DNA of 64,000 nucleotides from Galbibacter pacificus. GTDB lineage: Bacteria > Bacteroidota > Bacteroidia > Flavobacteriales > Flavobacteriaceae. Location: positions 248,001 to 312,000 of the forward strand of contig NZ_JAPMUA010000002.1 in the NCBI RefSeq assembly GCF_029603155.1, written 5' to 3'. Within the stretch, counting starts at the first letter, position 1. Each line of letters begins with the position of its first letter. This document shows positions 24,634 to 32,721 of the stretch, one piece after another. Both the position numbers and the translations under genes were made by a program. The notes under the pieces are model-generated. The model was not told where the DNA came from. It was given only the letters and a program-made list of their open reading frames with translations, and made no database searches.

Positions 24634-24930
24634 TTATTGGTATTTTTCCAAAGCTTCCTTATATATTGCTTCGGTTTGGTCTTTAAATCTACTTTTATTA
24701 GTTAAAAATACATTCAGCTTCTCAGATATACTTTTGTAGATTAGTTGATGTGCTTTATTCGCTAAAGTATTTTCATCGTAAACATCCATTTCAAAATCAT
24801 CTTCTGTAGCGAAATCTAAAAGTTTCAATAAATCATCTTTTTCTATTTTGTCAATTTCAGTCCATATTTCAGGTTCGTTTTTGTCTTTTATAAAAAAGGC
24901 TTGGTTATCATCAATCTTTAAGAATTTCAT
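24634..24930 (-). CDS. Small acidic protein of unknown function in the cassette
   Basis: A 98-residue protein with many Asp and Glu residues (EDDFEMDVYDENTLANK) and a lysine-rich C-terminus. No signal peptide, membrane segment or known motif. Its start lies 20 bases inside the 3' end of the PHP-ATPase gene, so the two were built as a translationally coupled pair, and its stop abuts the cassette's inverted end. It may be a partner of the ATPase. I do not recognise the family. Confidence 0.6.
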   Translation of the reverse strand: MKFLKIDDNQAFFIKDKNEPEIWTEIDKIEKDDLLKLLDFATEDDFEMDVYDENTLANKAHQLIYKSISEKLNVFLTNKSRFKDQTEAIYKEALEKYQ

Positions 24931-26919
24931 AATTCATTGTATTTCGTTGGTTGTATGCTTCTTCTCCTGCTTCAAGACAGTTCATAAGTACATCTAAATT
25001 TTTAATCAATTCTCCATCAACATTTTTTAATGTTTTACTTGTAGGATGCCCAAAAAAGACTTTATATTCTACATTTCCACTGTTAACTAATTTTTGTGTA
25101 AAAACAAGATGGTTTGGATTGATTGAAGCTCCAATGGTACTATTATGAGTGACTACAATTACAGGGATTTCTTTTGCAATTTCTTTAATTAACTCGTTTA
25201 CTTCACTTTTTAGAAAAATATTATCAAATGAAGATTCAGGCTCATCAATAAGTAATAAGTCGTGTTTTAAGGCATCACTTATTTCGTGAAGCAAATTGAA
25301 TTCCGAGCGTTCACCTCCAGAAACCTCATAACCGTGTTTATTTAGTGTTCTGTAATCTATGTCCACAAAATATTTATAGAAATCAGTTTCTTCAATTCCT
25401 ACATTTTGAAGTGCAATTAAAAATTTATATGGATTCTCATAATTATTAAATGCTTCGCTAAATCCTAAATTAGTCTTGCTTTTCTTTTTAAGCTGGTTTG
25501 CTCCAGTATATTTTTTAGTTTTTGCCAAGACTTTAAAACCTCTTATCTCCTTACTGTCAATTACTTTTTCTGTTTGAACATTCTTAACAAGTCTAGTAAA
25601 TTTTTGAACTTTAATTTTTTCAAATTGAATTTTTTCAAAATCAACATCCTCAATTGAAGTTGTTGTTGAACGAAATCTCAAACTTTCTTTTATTGATTCA
25701 ATTAGACTATTTGTCCAATCCTTTTTTAGATTCTTTTCATAAAGTTCATTGTGTTTTTCGATAAGTTCAGTTCTGTAATTAAGTTCTTTAAACTATCATC
25801 AGTGATATGCTTGTTGACAATGTCTTTATACTCATTAGTTTCAAGTAAGGTTTCTGTTGCCGAGATTAGTTTTTTTAGGTTTTCTAAATTGTCTAATGTA
25901 AATTTAGTTTCGTTATATATGAAAATGTATCTAAATTATCGCTTTCTGAAGCATACTTTTTAAGTGAACTTAAATATTTTTCGAGAGAAATATCATTTGA
26001 TTTAAGGTCAATTTCGTTAACATCTAAAACGACATCTTTGAATTCTTTTAAATAGTTTTCGGTTACTAAACTGTGTCTTGTTGTAACTAATTTTTTAAAA
26101 TTTTCTTTATCGTTTTGAAGCAGAGAGAATTGTCTTAAATATTTTACATTATCAAAGTTATCGCAAATCTTGTCTAAAGTGTAAGTTTTTCCAGAAGAAC
26201 GTCCGCCAACAATAACATTTAAGCCCGTTGATAAAATTATACCGTCATCTGTAGCTTGGAAAAAATCATTACCATCTTCTTTAGAAAGAAAAACCTTTGT
26301 TTTGTCATATAAACAACCTTTAATTGCGTTTAAGGTTGTGTCTTCTGCATCTACGAATGTTTGTTTGGTGGGATATGAAGGCATATTTTCAACAAACCTA
26401 GTCACTAAATATTACAGGTGTTAGTTTGTCCGCTTCTTTAATACAAGCTTTAAACTTTCTCAAACTCGTTACCTCTCCAACAAAAATGTTGTCTCCAAAT
26501 TTTGTTATTGTGTTTGGTTTGATATTTGGTTTTTTGTCGTAATGTGGAATTAAAAGATAATTGTTTAGGTTTGGGAAAATTTCAATTAGTTGTTCATAAC
26601 TAATTGAGTCATCTTTCGTGGGAATTAAGTCTTTTACTTTTTGACATTTTAAATTAAAGTCATCAAGTAGTTCATTTTCTGAAATCAGAAGTAAATGACC
26701 ACTTTCTAAATCAATCTCTATTCCTGGGAAAACTTTTATATTTAACTCTTGACAAATGTGTTCAAATTGGATTTTGTCAAACAAGTTATGGTTTGTAATT
26801 GCGATACAATCAATTTCTAATAAATCAACATATTCTTTTAGTGATTCAATATTAAAATCGAAGTATCTGTTGTCACTAACAGATTGAACAGTATGAATAT
26901 GTAAATCTATTTTTTTCAA
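24911..26919 (-). pseudogene. Frameshifted PHP-domain plus SMC/ABC-type ATPase (TrlF-like)
   Basis: Segments in different frames add up to one protein of about 650 residues. The PHP phosphoesterase part (26919-26398) has LHIHT, ITNHN, FPGIEI, PHYDK and ends PVIFSD-stop. A second part (GTG at 26405 to 25893) continues with RFVENMPSYPTKQTF and Walker A GGRSSGKTYTLD. A stretch around 25920-25790 reads on in a third frame (YNETKFTLDNLENLKKLISA). The last part (open from about 25792 to 24911) has signature VSGGERSEF, Walker B HDLLLIDEPESSFDN and VVTHNST. At least three shifts, near 26400, 25918 and 25790, break the gene. The layout resembles PHP-ATPases of the TrlF type, some suspected in defence. 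Confidence 0.7.
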
Positions 26920-26965
26920 TTTTCACGGTTTTCTTTTAAAATTACCGCCAACTCGTATATAACGG

Positions 26966-26992
26966 TAAAAACCCTCTTCGGGAGAAAGAGGT
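26966..26992 (-). terminator. Terminator after the response-regulator gene
   Basis: On the minus strand CCTCTT (26991-26986) pairs with AAGAGG (26978-26973) and is followed by GTTTTTACC. It starts at the stop codon of the response regulator and separates it from the cassette's right end. Confidence 0.65.
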
Positions 26993-27636
26993 TACATCTC
27001 GATGTATTTGTTTTTAATGCCATAAAGTACAAGGCCTATGCGGCTTCTTACGTCAAGTTTTTCGAATAAACTTTCCCTATATCCATCAATGGTCTTGGGC
27101 GACAGGAACATTTCGGCAGCAATTTCTTTATAGGTCATTTCTGTACAGGCAAGTTTTAAAAACTCTATTTCCCTGTCTTTTAGTTGAATGCCATGATCGT
27201 CGTTTTGCTTTTTATCAATGGTATCGAGCAGTTTATTTGTAATCCTGTCGGAATAATAAAAACCCTTTTCAATAACATCGTTCAGGGCATTTTCAAAAAT
27301 TTCGGGATGAATATCTTTTAGCAGGTATCCTTTGGCACCAAGGCGCAACATTTTAATAATGGTTTCTTCGCTATCGTCCATGGAAAGGGCAATGGCTTTT
27401 TGTGCAGGATGGTTTTCTTTTAGCCATTCCATGGTTTCTATGCCGTTCATTATTGGCATATTGATGTCTAATAATACAATATCGGGCATATCGTTTTCAT
27501 TCAATGCTTCAATGAATTTTTGACCGTTCGTAGCATGAAGGGTTACATGATATTCATTAAATGAATCAATCAGGGAAGTTAGCGATTTAGCAAATAAAGA
27601 ATGATCGTCTACAACTGCAATACTATACTTTTTCAT
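26992..27636 (-). CDS. NarL/LuxR-type response regulator
   Basis: A 214-residue two-domain regulator. The receiver domain (residues 4-125) has the acidic pair VDDH, phospho-acceptor Asp57 in VLLDINMPIMNG and the conserved Lys near LLKDIHPE. The C-terminal GerE/LuxR helix-turn-helix (about 145-208) reads LKDREIEFLKLACTEMTYKE, then IAAEMFLSPKTIDGYRESLF. Its start overlaps the 3' end of the histidine kinase gene by 14 bases, so the pair is translated together. Target genes are unknown. Confidence 0.92.
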   Translation of the reverse strand: MKKYSIAVVDDHSLFAKSLTSLIDSFNEYHVTLHATNGQKFIEALNENDMPDIVLLDINMPIMNGIETMEWLKENHPAQKAIALSMDDSEETIIKMLRLGAKGYLLKDIHPEIFENALNDVIEKGFYYSDRITNKLLDTIDKKQNDDHGIQLKDREIEFLKLACTEMTYKEIAAEMFLSPKTIDGYRESLFEKLDVRSRIGLVLYGIKNKYIEM

Positions 27637-28420
27637 TTTTGGTGGGCTTCGTTGGATACTTCAAAGTTACTGAAACTCCTTCATTTTTTCCAGTTTTAAT
27701 TGAAAAATTTGCGCCTATCAATTCGGCTCGTTTCCGCATGTTTAGCAGGCCCGTGCCCTTTTTTTCAGCTTCAATATCAAAACCGATTCCGTTATCGGTT
27801 GCATTTACATACAGTTCATGTGATAAATATTTTACAATTATGGTAAGAAGTGAAGCTTTAGAATATTTTACAACGTTCGAAAAGCATTCCTGAAAAATCC
27901 TAAAGATAATGATTTCGTCTTTCTTGTTGATATCATAAGGAATTCCTTCAACATCGTACTCGATGCGTAAAAAATTGAGTCGCTTAAACCTATTTATTTC
28001 ATTTTCCAGCGATTCCTGAAGACCGATATTCGAAACAAAGTCGGTGTTCAATGCATGAGAGAGCTGCCTGAGCTCCTTAAGTCCTTGCCCCAACACATTA
28101 GAGGCTTCTTCAAAAGATTTTTTTTGTTCGTCGGGAACGTCTGTTTTTAACATGTTCAGCTGCATTTTGGCTACAGAGAGCAATTGCCCGATATTGTCGT
28201 GCAGTTCCCAACTAATATTTTTAAAAGTCTGTTCCTGTATTTCCGTTTGCGCCTTTGCTAGCTCTTGCTCGAATTTTTGGCGTTCTTCGGCTTTTTCTAT
28301 TAAAAGTTGTGTTTTTCGGCGTTGGTATGCCAAGAAAAAGCTTACAACAAATACAATAAGAATTACTATAAGAACACTTACATATACAATAAGACTTATA
28401 ATTTCTTTTTCGTTTTCCAT
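27623..28420 (-). CDS. Sensor histidine kinase, HisKA_3 (NarX/DesK) type
   Basis: A 265-residue membrane kinase with one N-terminal transmembrane segment (residues 8-31, IISLIVYVSVLIVILIVFVV...) and no periplasmic sensor domain. A coiled coil leads to the phosphorylated His74 in SWELHDNIGQLLSVAK, then the dimerisation helices. The HATPase domain has ECFSNVVKYSKAS and ATDNGIGFD, GTGLLNMRKRAELIGA. The signal is probably sensed at the membrane or by a partner protein. Paired with the downstream NarL-type regulator. Confidence 0.92.
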   Translation of the reverse strand: MENEKEIISLIVYVSVLIVILIVFVVSFFLAYQRRKTQLLIEKAEERQKFEQELAKAQTEIQEQTFKNISWELHDNIGQLLSVAKMQLNMLKTDVPDEQKKSFEEASNVLGQGLKELRQLSHALNTDFVSNIGLQESLENEINRFKRLNFLRIEYDVEGIPYDINKKDEIIIFRIFQECFSNVVKYSKASLLTIIVKYLSHELYVNATDNGIGFDIEAEKKGTGLLNMRKRAELIGANFSIKTGKNEGVSVTLKYPTKPTKNEKV

Positions 28421-28597
28421 ATAAATAAAAGAGCGCTGTAATTTCTAAAAAGGTACAAAAGCGCTACATAAGGTTAATCTAAAATTAATAGGGTCTTTAC
28501 AAATTTAATTGAACTCGCCATTATTAAAAGGGCTATTTTCCCCTTTTTTAAAATTTAAACGGAATGCTTTTGTTATTTAGGGTACTTAACGGCTAGA

Positions 28598-29299
28598 TTA
28601 ACCATGCTTGATTTCTCTGGCATTTATTATAAAACCTGTAATAAAACTACCGTAAAGTATAAAATTCGAGAACAATAAGATGCTTAAATAGATTCCTTGA
28701 TAGTTGTAAAATATCTTTGTGAACATCATGATAGGGATGGTAAGCAAATAATAAAAAAGGGAACCGGCCACCAACCAAAAGGAAAGTTCTTTATAGATTT
28801 TTAGAATTTTATTGGAATTAAAGACCTCTGTAAAATATAAAATAGTGGCGATTAATATAGCGATGGTCCCCGATATGCGTATTATCATCAAGTTTCTGGT
28901 GAAAAAGTCGGTTTTGTTCAACCATAAATCCAAAACTACTAAAAAACTGTACACTATAAATAAAAGGTAGATAATGGTTTGGTGCTTTTTTCTTTTGACC
29001 AATTCCTTGAAAAAGAACAAATAAAAATAAAAAGTTAGTATCCTGAATATGTTATAAATCCAACTATTTCTTTCAAATAACCTGTCCGGAAATATGCTTT
29101 TTGCAAAAATTGTTGTCCCCGATTGCGGATAATAATAGCAGTATACAATAAAAGAGCCTATTAATTCGGTAATTATAGTGGCTAAAAGTAAATACAAAAA
29201 ATACCGATTGGGGGTATGTCGGTATTTCTTGTAAGTAATAAGTGCAATAATTGTTGTTAAAATAATTATTGCCGGGATAAAAGTTCTAGTAAACTGCAT
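28598..29299 (-). CDS. Seven-transmembrane protein of unknown function
   Basis: A 233-residue, strongly hydrophobic protein with about seven membrane segments (starting TFIPAIIILTTIIALITY, then positions near 34-55, 80-98, 106-126, 135-157, 168-195 and 202-226). Short loops and a basic C-terminus (NAREIKHG). No catalytic motif is seen. It lies upstream of the kinase gene on the same strand with a 177-base gap; a sensor or accessory role for the two-component system is possible but not shown. Confidence 0.7.
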   Translation of the reverse strand: MQFTRTFIPAIIILTTIIALITYKKYRHTPNRYFLYLLLATIITELIGSFIVYCYYYPQSGTTIFAKSIFPDRLFERNSWIYNIFRILTFYFYLFFFKELVKRKKHQTIIYLLFIVYSFLVVLDLWLNKTDFFTRNLMIIRISGTIAILIATILYFTEVFNSNKILKIYKELSFWLVAGSLFYYLLTIPIMMFTKIFYNYQGIYLSILLFSNFILYGSFITGFIINAREIKHG

Positions 29300-29308
29300 A
29301 CATTTTTT

Positions 29309-29698
29309 TTAGCCTTTTGGCGGTGGCCAGTCGTTATAACCATCGTTATAAGAATCGACATCTTGGATCATTATGGGTTCGGCGGCTGCACTTTTTAGCG
29401 AAGCGGTTTCTGCTTTAGTCCCCGTTGGTTTTATAAAACCGGAAATATCGCCGTCTTTTTCGTCATCTTCATACATGCCAAGGGAAAAACGCAGGCCAAG
29501 GTCGGTATATCCTTTTTGCTTTGCTTCTTCTTTAAAATACTTGATGTATTCTTCCAATTCGTCTACAGACCACCAGAATTCGCATGAAAAATCTTTGCCA
29601 AACTCTTTTTTCAAAGCTTTCCGGATAGTTTTAGCAAACTTCTCCTCTAATTTTTGTGCCTTTTTTGGCGTGATACATTTTTTAGGTTTTTTTGCCAT
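29309..29698 (-). CDS. Hypothetical basic/acidic cytosolic protein
   Basis: A 129-residue protein beginning with a lysine-rich stretch (AKKPKKCITPKKAQKLEEKF) followed by an amphipathic segment with FSCEFWWSVDELEEYIKYFKEE and an acidic, proline-containing tail (YNDGYNDWPPPKG). No signal peptide or known domain. It ends ten bases before the seven-transmembrane gene and may be co-transcribed with it. Codon use is like that of its neighbours, so I consider it a real gene. Confidence 0.65.
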   Translation of the reverse strand: MAKKPKKCITPKKAQKLEEKFAKTIRKALKKEFGKDFSCEFWWSVDELEEYIKYFKEEAKQKGYTDLGLRFSLGMYEDDEKDGDISGFIKPTGTKAETASLKSAAAEPIMIQDVDSYNDGYNDWPPPKG

Positions 29699-29914
29699 TT
29701 TTTGTTGGTTTATAATTAATTACATTTTAAGGCAAATGGTCTGCAAAGTCAGAAAAAACCTTACAAACCACTCACGTTTCAATGCCCTAAAATAAGTACT
29801 TTCTGTATCACTCCCTATAAAACGAGAATATTTTTGATGAAATGCTGTTAATTTCTGATATATCTATAAAAAATAACAGCGTCTAATTACTAAAACACAA
29901 ATACTTCCGATGCC

Positions 29915-31813
29915 TTATTTTTTATAATACTCCAATAAATCGTTTAGTTTGGATGTGGAATCTTCCAGTCCACCAATACGGTTCCTCAACAGCCAATATT
30001 CCTGATGTTTATCAATTAAAGGCTGAAGTTCGTTAATAAGGGAATCTTTTTCATTTTGTGGAATGTTTTCAGTAGCATAACCATTGGCTTTTAGCCTTGC
30101 AATACCCAAATGGATACCGTGCTTGGCCAGGTTGGCAGCCTGTTCGGTTTCCTTTAGGATAATATCGGCATCTGGGGCGGTTGGTTTTCCTTGGTGCAAT
30201 TCATCCAAGGCATCGTTAATTTCCTTTTCGGCAGCTTCCAAGCCCTGAATAGTGAGGTGTTTGGTCTGGTAATGCCCTTTCATGGTCCACATGTACCTTC
30301 TTAACATTAAATGAAAAGCATTTGCATTTCCGTTGGGAATATTGGCCTTTAAATAGGCATCACCGAGTTTTAAGATAGCTTTTCCGGTATTTCCGGTGGC
30401 ATCCTCAAACACATAATGGTTTAGTTGAAACTCCAGATTGCCCAGTGTATCATCGGTATAATTCCAAGAATAGGCAGCGCCAACCAGTAAGGGCGCATAA
30501 GTAACCGAAAGTGGCTGAAAATGTCCATAATCGCCCCAATTGGTATTTAAATATCCCTTGGCATTGTTTTTTTGGCCTTGGACGGCCGCATTTTTTAGGT
30601 TTTCAAAAGCATTGTCGTTCCTTCCAATTTCCGAGCGCCATGTAGAAGTTCCGGGACATACATAAAAATCGATGCCTGCATTTTTAAATTTTGGCAAATT
30701 TTCGTCAAAAGGGTAGGAGGCACTATATCCCCAAACCAAAGCAGTCATGTTTTTAGGCAATTCATCAATTAATTCGGGATGGTTTAAAATAATATCGCCC
30801 CAAAATTGGGCTTCATAACCTTGCCTGTTCACCTCGTTGTTTAGTTTTTTCAGGTATTCCAGATAAACTTCGCCCTTGCCAATTTTTTCGCATGCTTCTT
30901 TAGACTTTCCCAAACATAATTCAACGGTTTCGTCCCCGCCTATATTGAAATAGTTGCTCGAAAAATTGGGCAATAATTCTTCATACAGGCTTTTCATCAA
31001 TTCAAACGACCTTGGATCTACAGGGTTCAAACTTGTCCGCTTTCGGTTTCCCCAAATGGTCTTGCAGTCGGTAGGGCATTCGGCTAAATCTAAGTAAGTA
31101 TCGTATTTCAACCAATTTTCCATATGCCCAAAAGAATTCTGATTGGGCACTAAGTCTATATGTTTTTTTTTGCAATAGGCATCTAGCTCCTTAATTTGCC
31201 CTGGCGTGAACGGACTTGCATTTTTCCATACTTCTTCATGGTTTTTGTATGCAAAGGTATGTTCTATGTAGAGTTGGAGTTCGTTGAGCTTCCAAGACGA
31301 AAACTTGTCTATTAATTGGTACATGGTTTCCATAGTAGGTACCTTGTCACGGCTTACATCCAGCATAACGCCACGTCTTTCAAAATTGGGCCAATCTGTT
31401 ATTTTCAAGCACGGTACGGCTTTGTTTTCGGTAATGGCATACAATAATATTTGAAGCAGGGTTTGCTTGGCATAAAACAGCCCCGCGGGGTCATGGCCAA
31501 TTAACTCAATGGTACTGGGTGTTATTTTTATGGAATATCCCTGTGGTTTTAGGGAAGTGGAGTCGATTTTTAAAACAATGTCGGCCTTTGGCGTGTTTGG
31601 TGTAGGAAACAGTTTTAATTCCCCATTAAAATCTTGGGTATTTAAAAAAGTAACAATATTGTTGATATATGCCGCATTTTGGAAAGAAAAGGAGTTGCAG
31701 GTATCAACAATTTCAATTTTTTGCGGGGGATTGATTAAATATTGTTTTAAATCCTGTCCCGATGCGCCCAAGTATATAAGGCTGAAAAAAAGTGTAAAGA
31801 ATACCGATTTCAT
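29915..31813 (-). CDS. Secreted beta-N-acetylhexosaminidase, GH20
   Basis: A roughly 632-residue family 20 hydrolase that removes terminal GlcNAc or GalNAc by substrate-assisted catalysis. The signal peptide KSVFFTLFFSLIYLGASGQ supports the Met at 31813 over one nine codons upstream. A GH20b-like domain comes first (to about residue 140), then the TIM barrel with WPNFERRGVMLDVSRDKVPT, LVPNQNSFGHMENWL and the catalytic Asp-Glu pair in FNIGGDETVELC. The C-terminal part (NAFHLMLRRYMWTMKGH) is a helical extension. Target could be chitin or peptidoglycan fragments. Confidence 0.9.
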   Translation of the reverse strand: MKSVFFTLFFSLIYLGASGQDLKQYLINPPQKIEIVDTCNSFSFQNAAYINNIVTFLNTQDFNGELKLFPTPNTPKADIVLKIDSTSLKPQGYSIKITPSTIELIGHDPAGLFYAKQTLLQILLYAITENKAVPCLKITDWPNFERRGVMLDVSRDKVPTMETMYQLIDKFSSWKLNELQLYIEHTFAYKNHEEVWKNASPFTPGQIKELDAYCKKKHIDLVPNQNSFGHMENWLKYDTYLDLAECPTDCKTIWGNRKRTSLNPVDPRSFELMKSLYEELLPNFSSNYFNIGGDETVELCLGKSKEACEKIGKGEVYLEYLKKLNNEVNRQGYEAQFWGDIILNHPELIDELPKNMTALVWGYSASYPFDENLPKFKNAGIDFYVCPGTSTWRSEIGRNDNAFENLKNAAVQGQKNNAKGYLNTNWGDYGHFQPLSVTYAPLLVGAAYSWNYTDDTLGNLEFQLNHYVFEDATGNTGKAILKLGDAYLKANIPNGNANAFHLMLRRYMWTMKGHYQTKHLTIQGLEAAEKEINDALDELHQGKPTAPDADIILKETEQAANLAKHGIHLGIARLKANGYATENIPQNEKDSLINELQPLIDKHQEYWLLRNRIGGLEDSTSKLNDLLEYYKK

Positions 31814-31918
31814 AAATATTAAAATTGTTAGAAAGGGCAATATACTAATTTTATGTTGTTACGGGGCTATGCTGTTATGATGTTGATAGTTACTCGTTGT
31901 TCGCATTTGTTGGCCTAT

Positions 31919-32435
31919 TAACAATTAACCATTAACTATCGCAGTCACTTCGAGCGTAGGGAGAAGTCACATAATAATATAATGAGTCAATAAGTAAAAA
32001 AGGGAAGGTTTTTAGGTTTAGTATAGAGTACAGGGCGCAGAGTTCAAATTCACCTAACAAAGACCAAAGAGCAAGGTTTCAGGTTCATTTTCATGCCGTT
32101 ATGTTGTTACGGAGCTTATGCTGTTACCAGTGGACTTGACTATTAACAATTAACAGTTAACCATTAACCATTAACAAATAACTAACTAGCACCTAATCCC
32201 TAATCCCTAATCCCTAATCCCTTTTCACTAATCCCTTTTCACTAATCCCTTTTCACTAATCCCTTTTCACTAATAACAATTAACCATTAACTATCGCAGT
32301 CACTTCGAGCGTAGGGAGAAGTCACATAATATAATGAGTTAATAAGTAAATAAGGGAAGGTTTTTTGGGGTTAGTGTAGAGTGCAGGGTTCAATGCTCAG
32401 GCGATTCTCCTTTGTCGAAGTGACTTGTCTTTGAA
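31919..32435. repeat. Repeat-rich intergenic block before rpsA
   Basis: Two imperfect direct copies of a roughly 120-base unit start at 31919 and 32274 (each TAACAATTAACCATTAACT then ATCGCAGTCACTTCGAGCGT and GGGAGAAGTCAC). In the second copy AGTCACTTCGA (32298-32308) has a perfect inverted partner TCGAAGTGACT at 32415-32425. The gap also has two near-identical TTGTTACGGRGC-TATGCTGTTA strings (about 31856 and 32104). Apart from these repeats and the rpsA promoter, I see no gene between 31841 and 32721. Confidence 0.85.
32193..32274. repeat. Nested tandem repeats CTAATCC x4 and CTTTTCACTAATCC x3.9
   Basis: Four perfect CTAATCC units (32193-32220) pass directly into a perfect 14-bp array CTTTTCACTAATCC (32221-32262, then 12 bases of a fourth copy). 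The 14-mer contains the 7-mer, so the larger unit probably arose from the smaller by an insertion and then amplified. Confidence 0.95.
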
Positions 32436-32566
32436 TAAGAACTGTGGATTATTATTAGCACACAAACAATCATCAACGTAACAACATAACAACCAGCTCA
32501 TTAACAGTTAACAATCAACTTTGTGCATGGAACCATGAACAGAAACCACAAATTCCTTCTAATTGT

Positions 32567-32597
32567 TTGTAAATCAAATATTATAGTTGTAAATTTG
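32567..32597 (+). promoter_or_regulatory. Bacteroidota promoter for rpsA
   Basis: TTG at 32567-32569 (within TTTG) and TAAATTTG at 32590-32597 with 20 bases between them match the TTG-N(17-23)-TAnnTTTG consensus. This implies a 5' UTR of about 115 bases. The start of the UTR holds a possible stem, CCTTTTT (32602-32608) with AAAAAGG (32624-32630). Confidence 0.65.
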
Positions 32598-32721
32598 CAC
32601 TCCTTTTTAGCAAAACCAAGAGGAAAAAGGGAAGAAAACTAAATATTTATATCAACACCTTCTGATGTTAATTATTGTTAACCTCTTGATTTAACACAGA
32701 ATACAAATTTTATATCAGCAC

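Larger units (their letters stand above)
24619..26952. mobile_element. 2.3-kb gene cassette with 15-bp inverted ends
   Basis: GTTGGCGGTAGTTTT at 24619-24633 and AAAATTACCGCCAAC at 26938-26952 are inverted copies with one mismatch in fifteen. Between them lie only a small acidic ORF and a frameshifted PHP-ATPase gene. The small ORF's stop codon directly abuts the left repeat, and the PHP start lies 18 bases from the right one. No transposase is present. The interior is visibly more AT-rich than the flanks. The compact layout suggests transfer as a unit in trans. Confidence 0.6.

Noticed and set aside
24517..24705. Plus-strand ORF of 62 codons after the GNAT gene
   Set aside because: It runs across the non-coding site and into the small cassette ORF on the opposite strand, with no domain or codon signal. 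The minus-strand reading is more coherent.
24911..26919. Programmed frameshifting of the PHP-ATPase
   Set aside because: Three shifts are needed and no slippery heptamer or pseudoknot is evident at the sites. Decay or sequence error is simpler.
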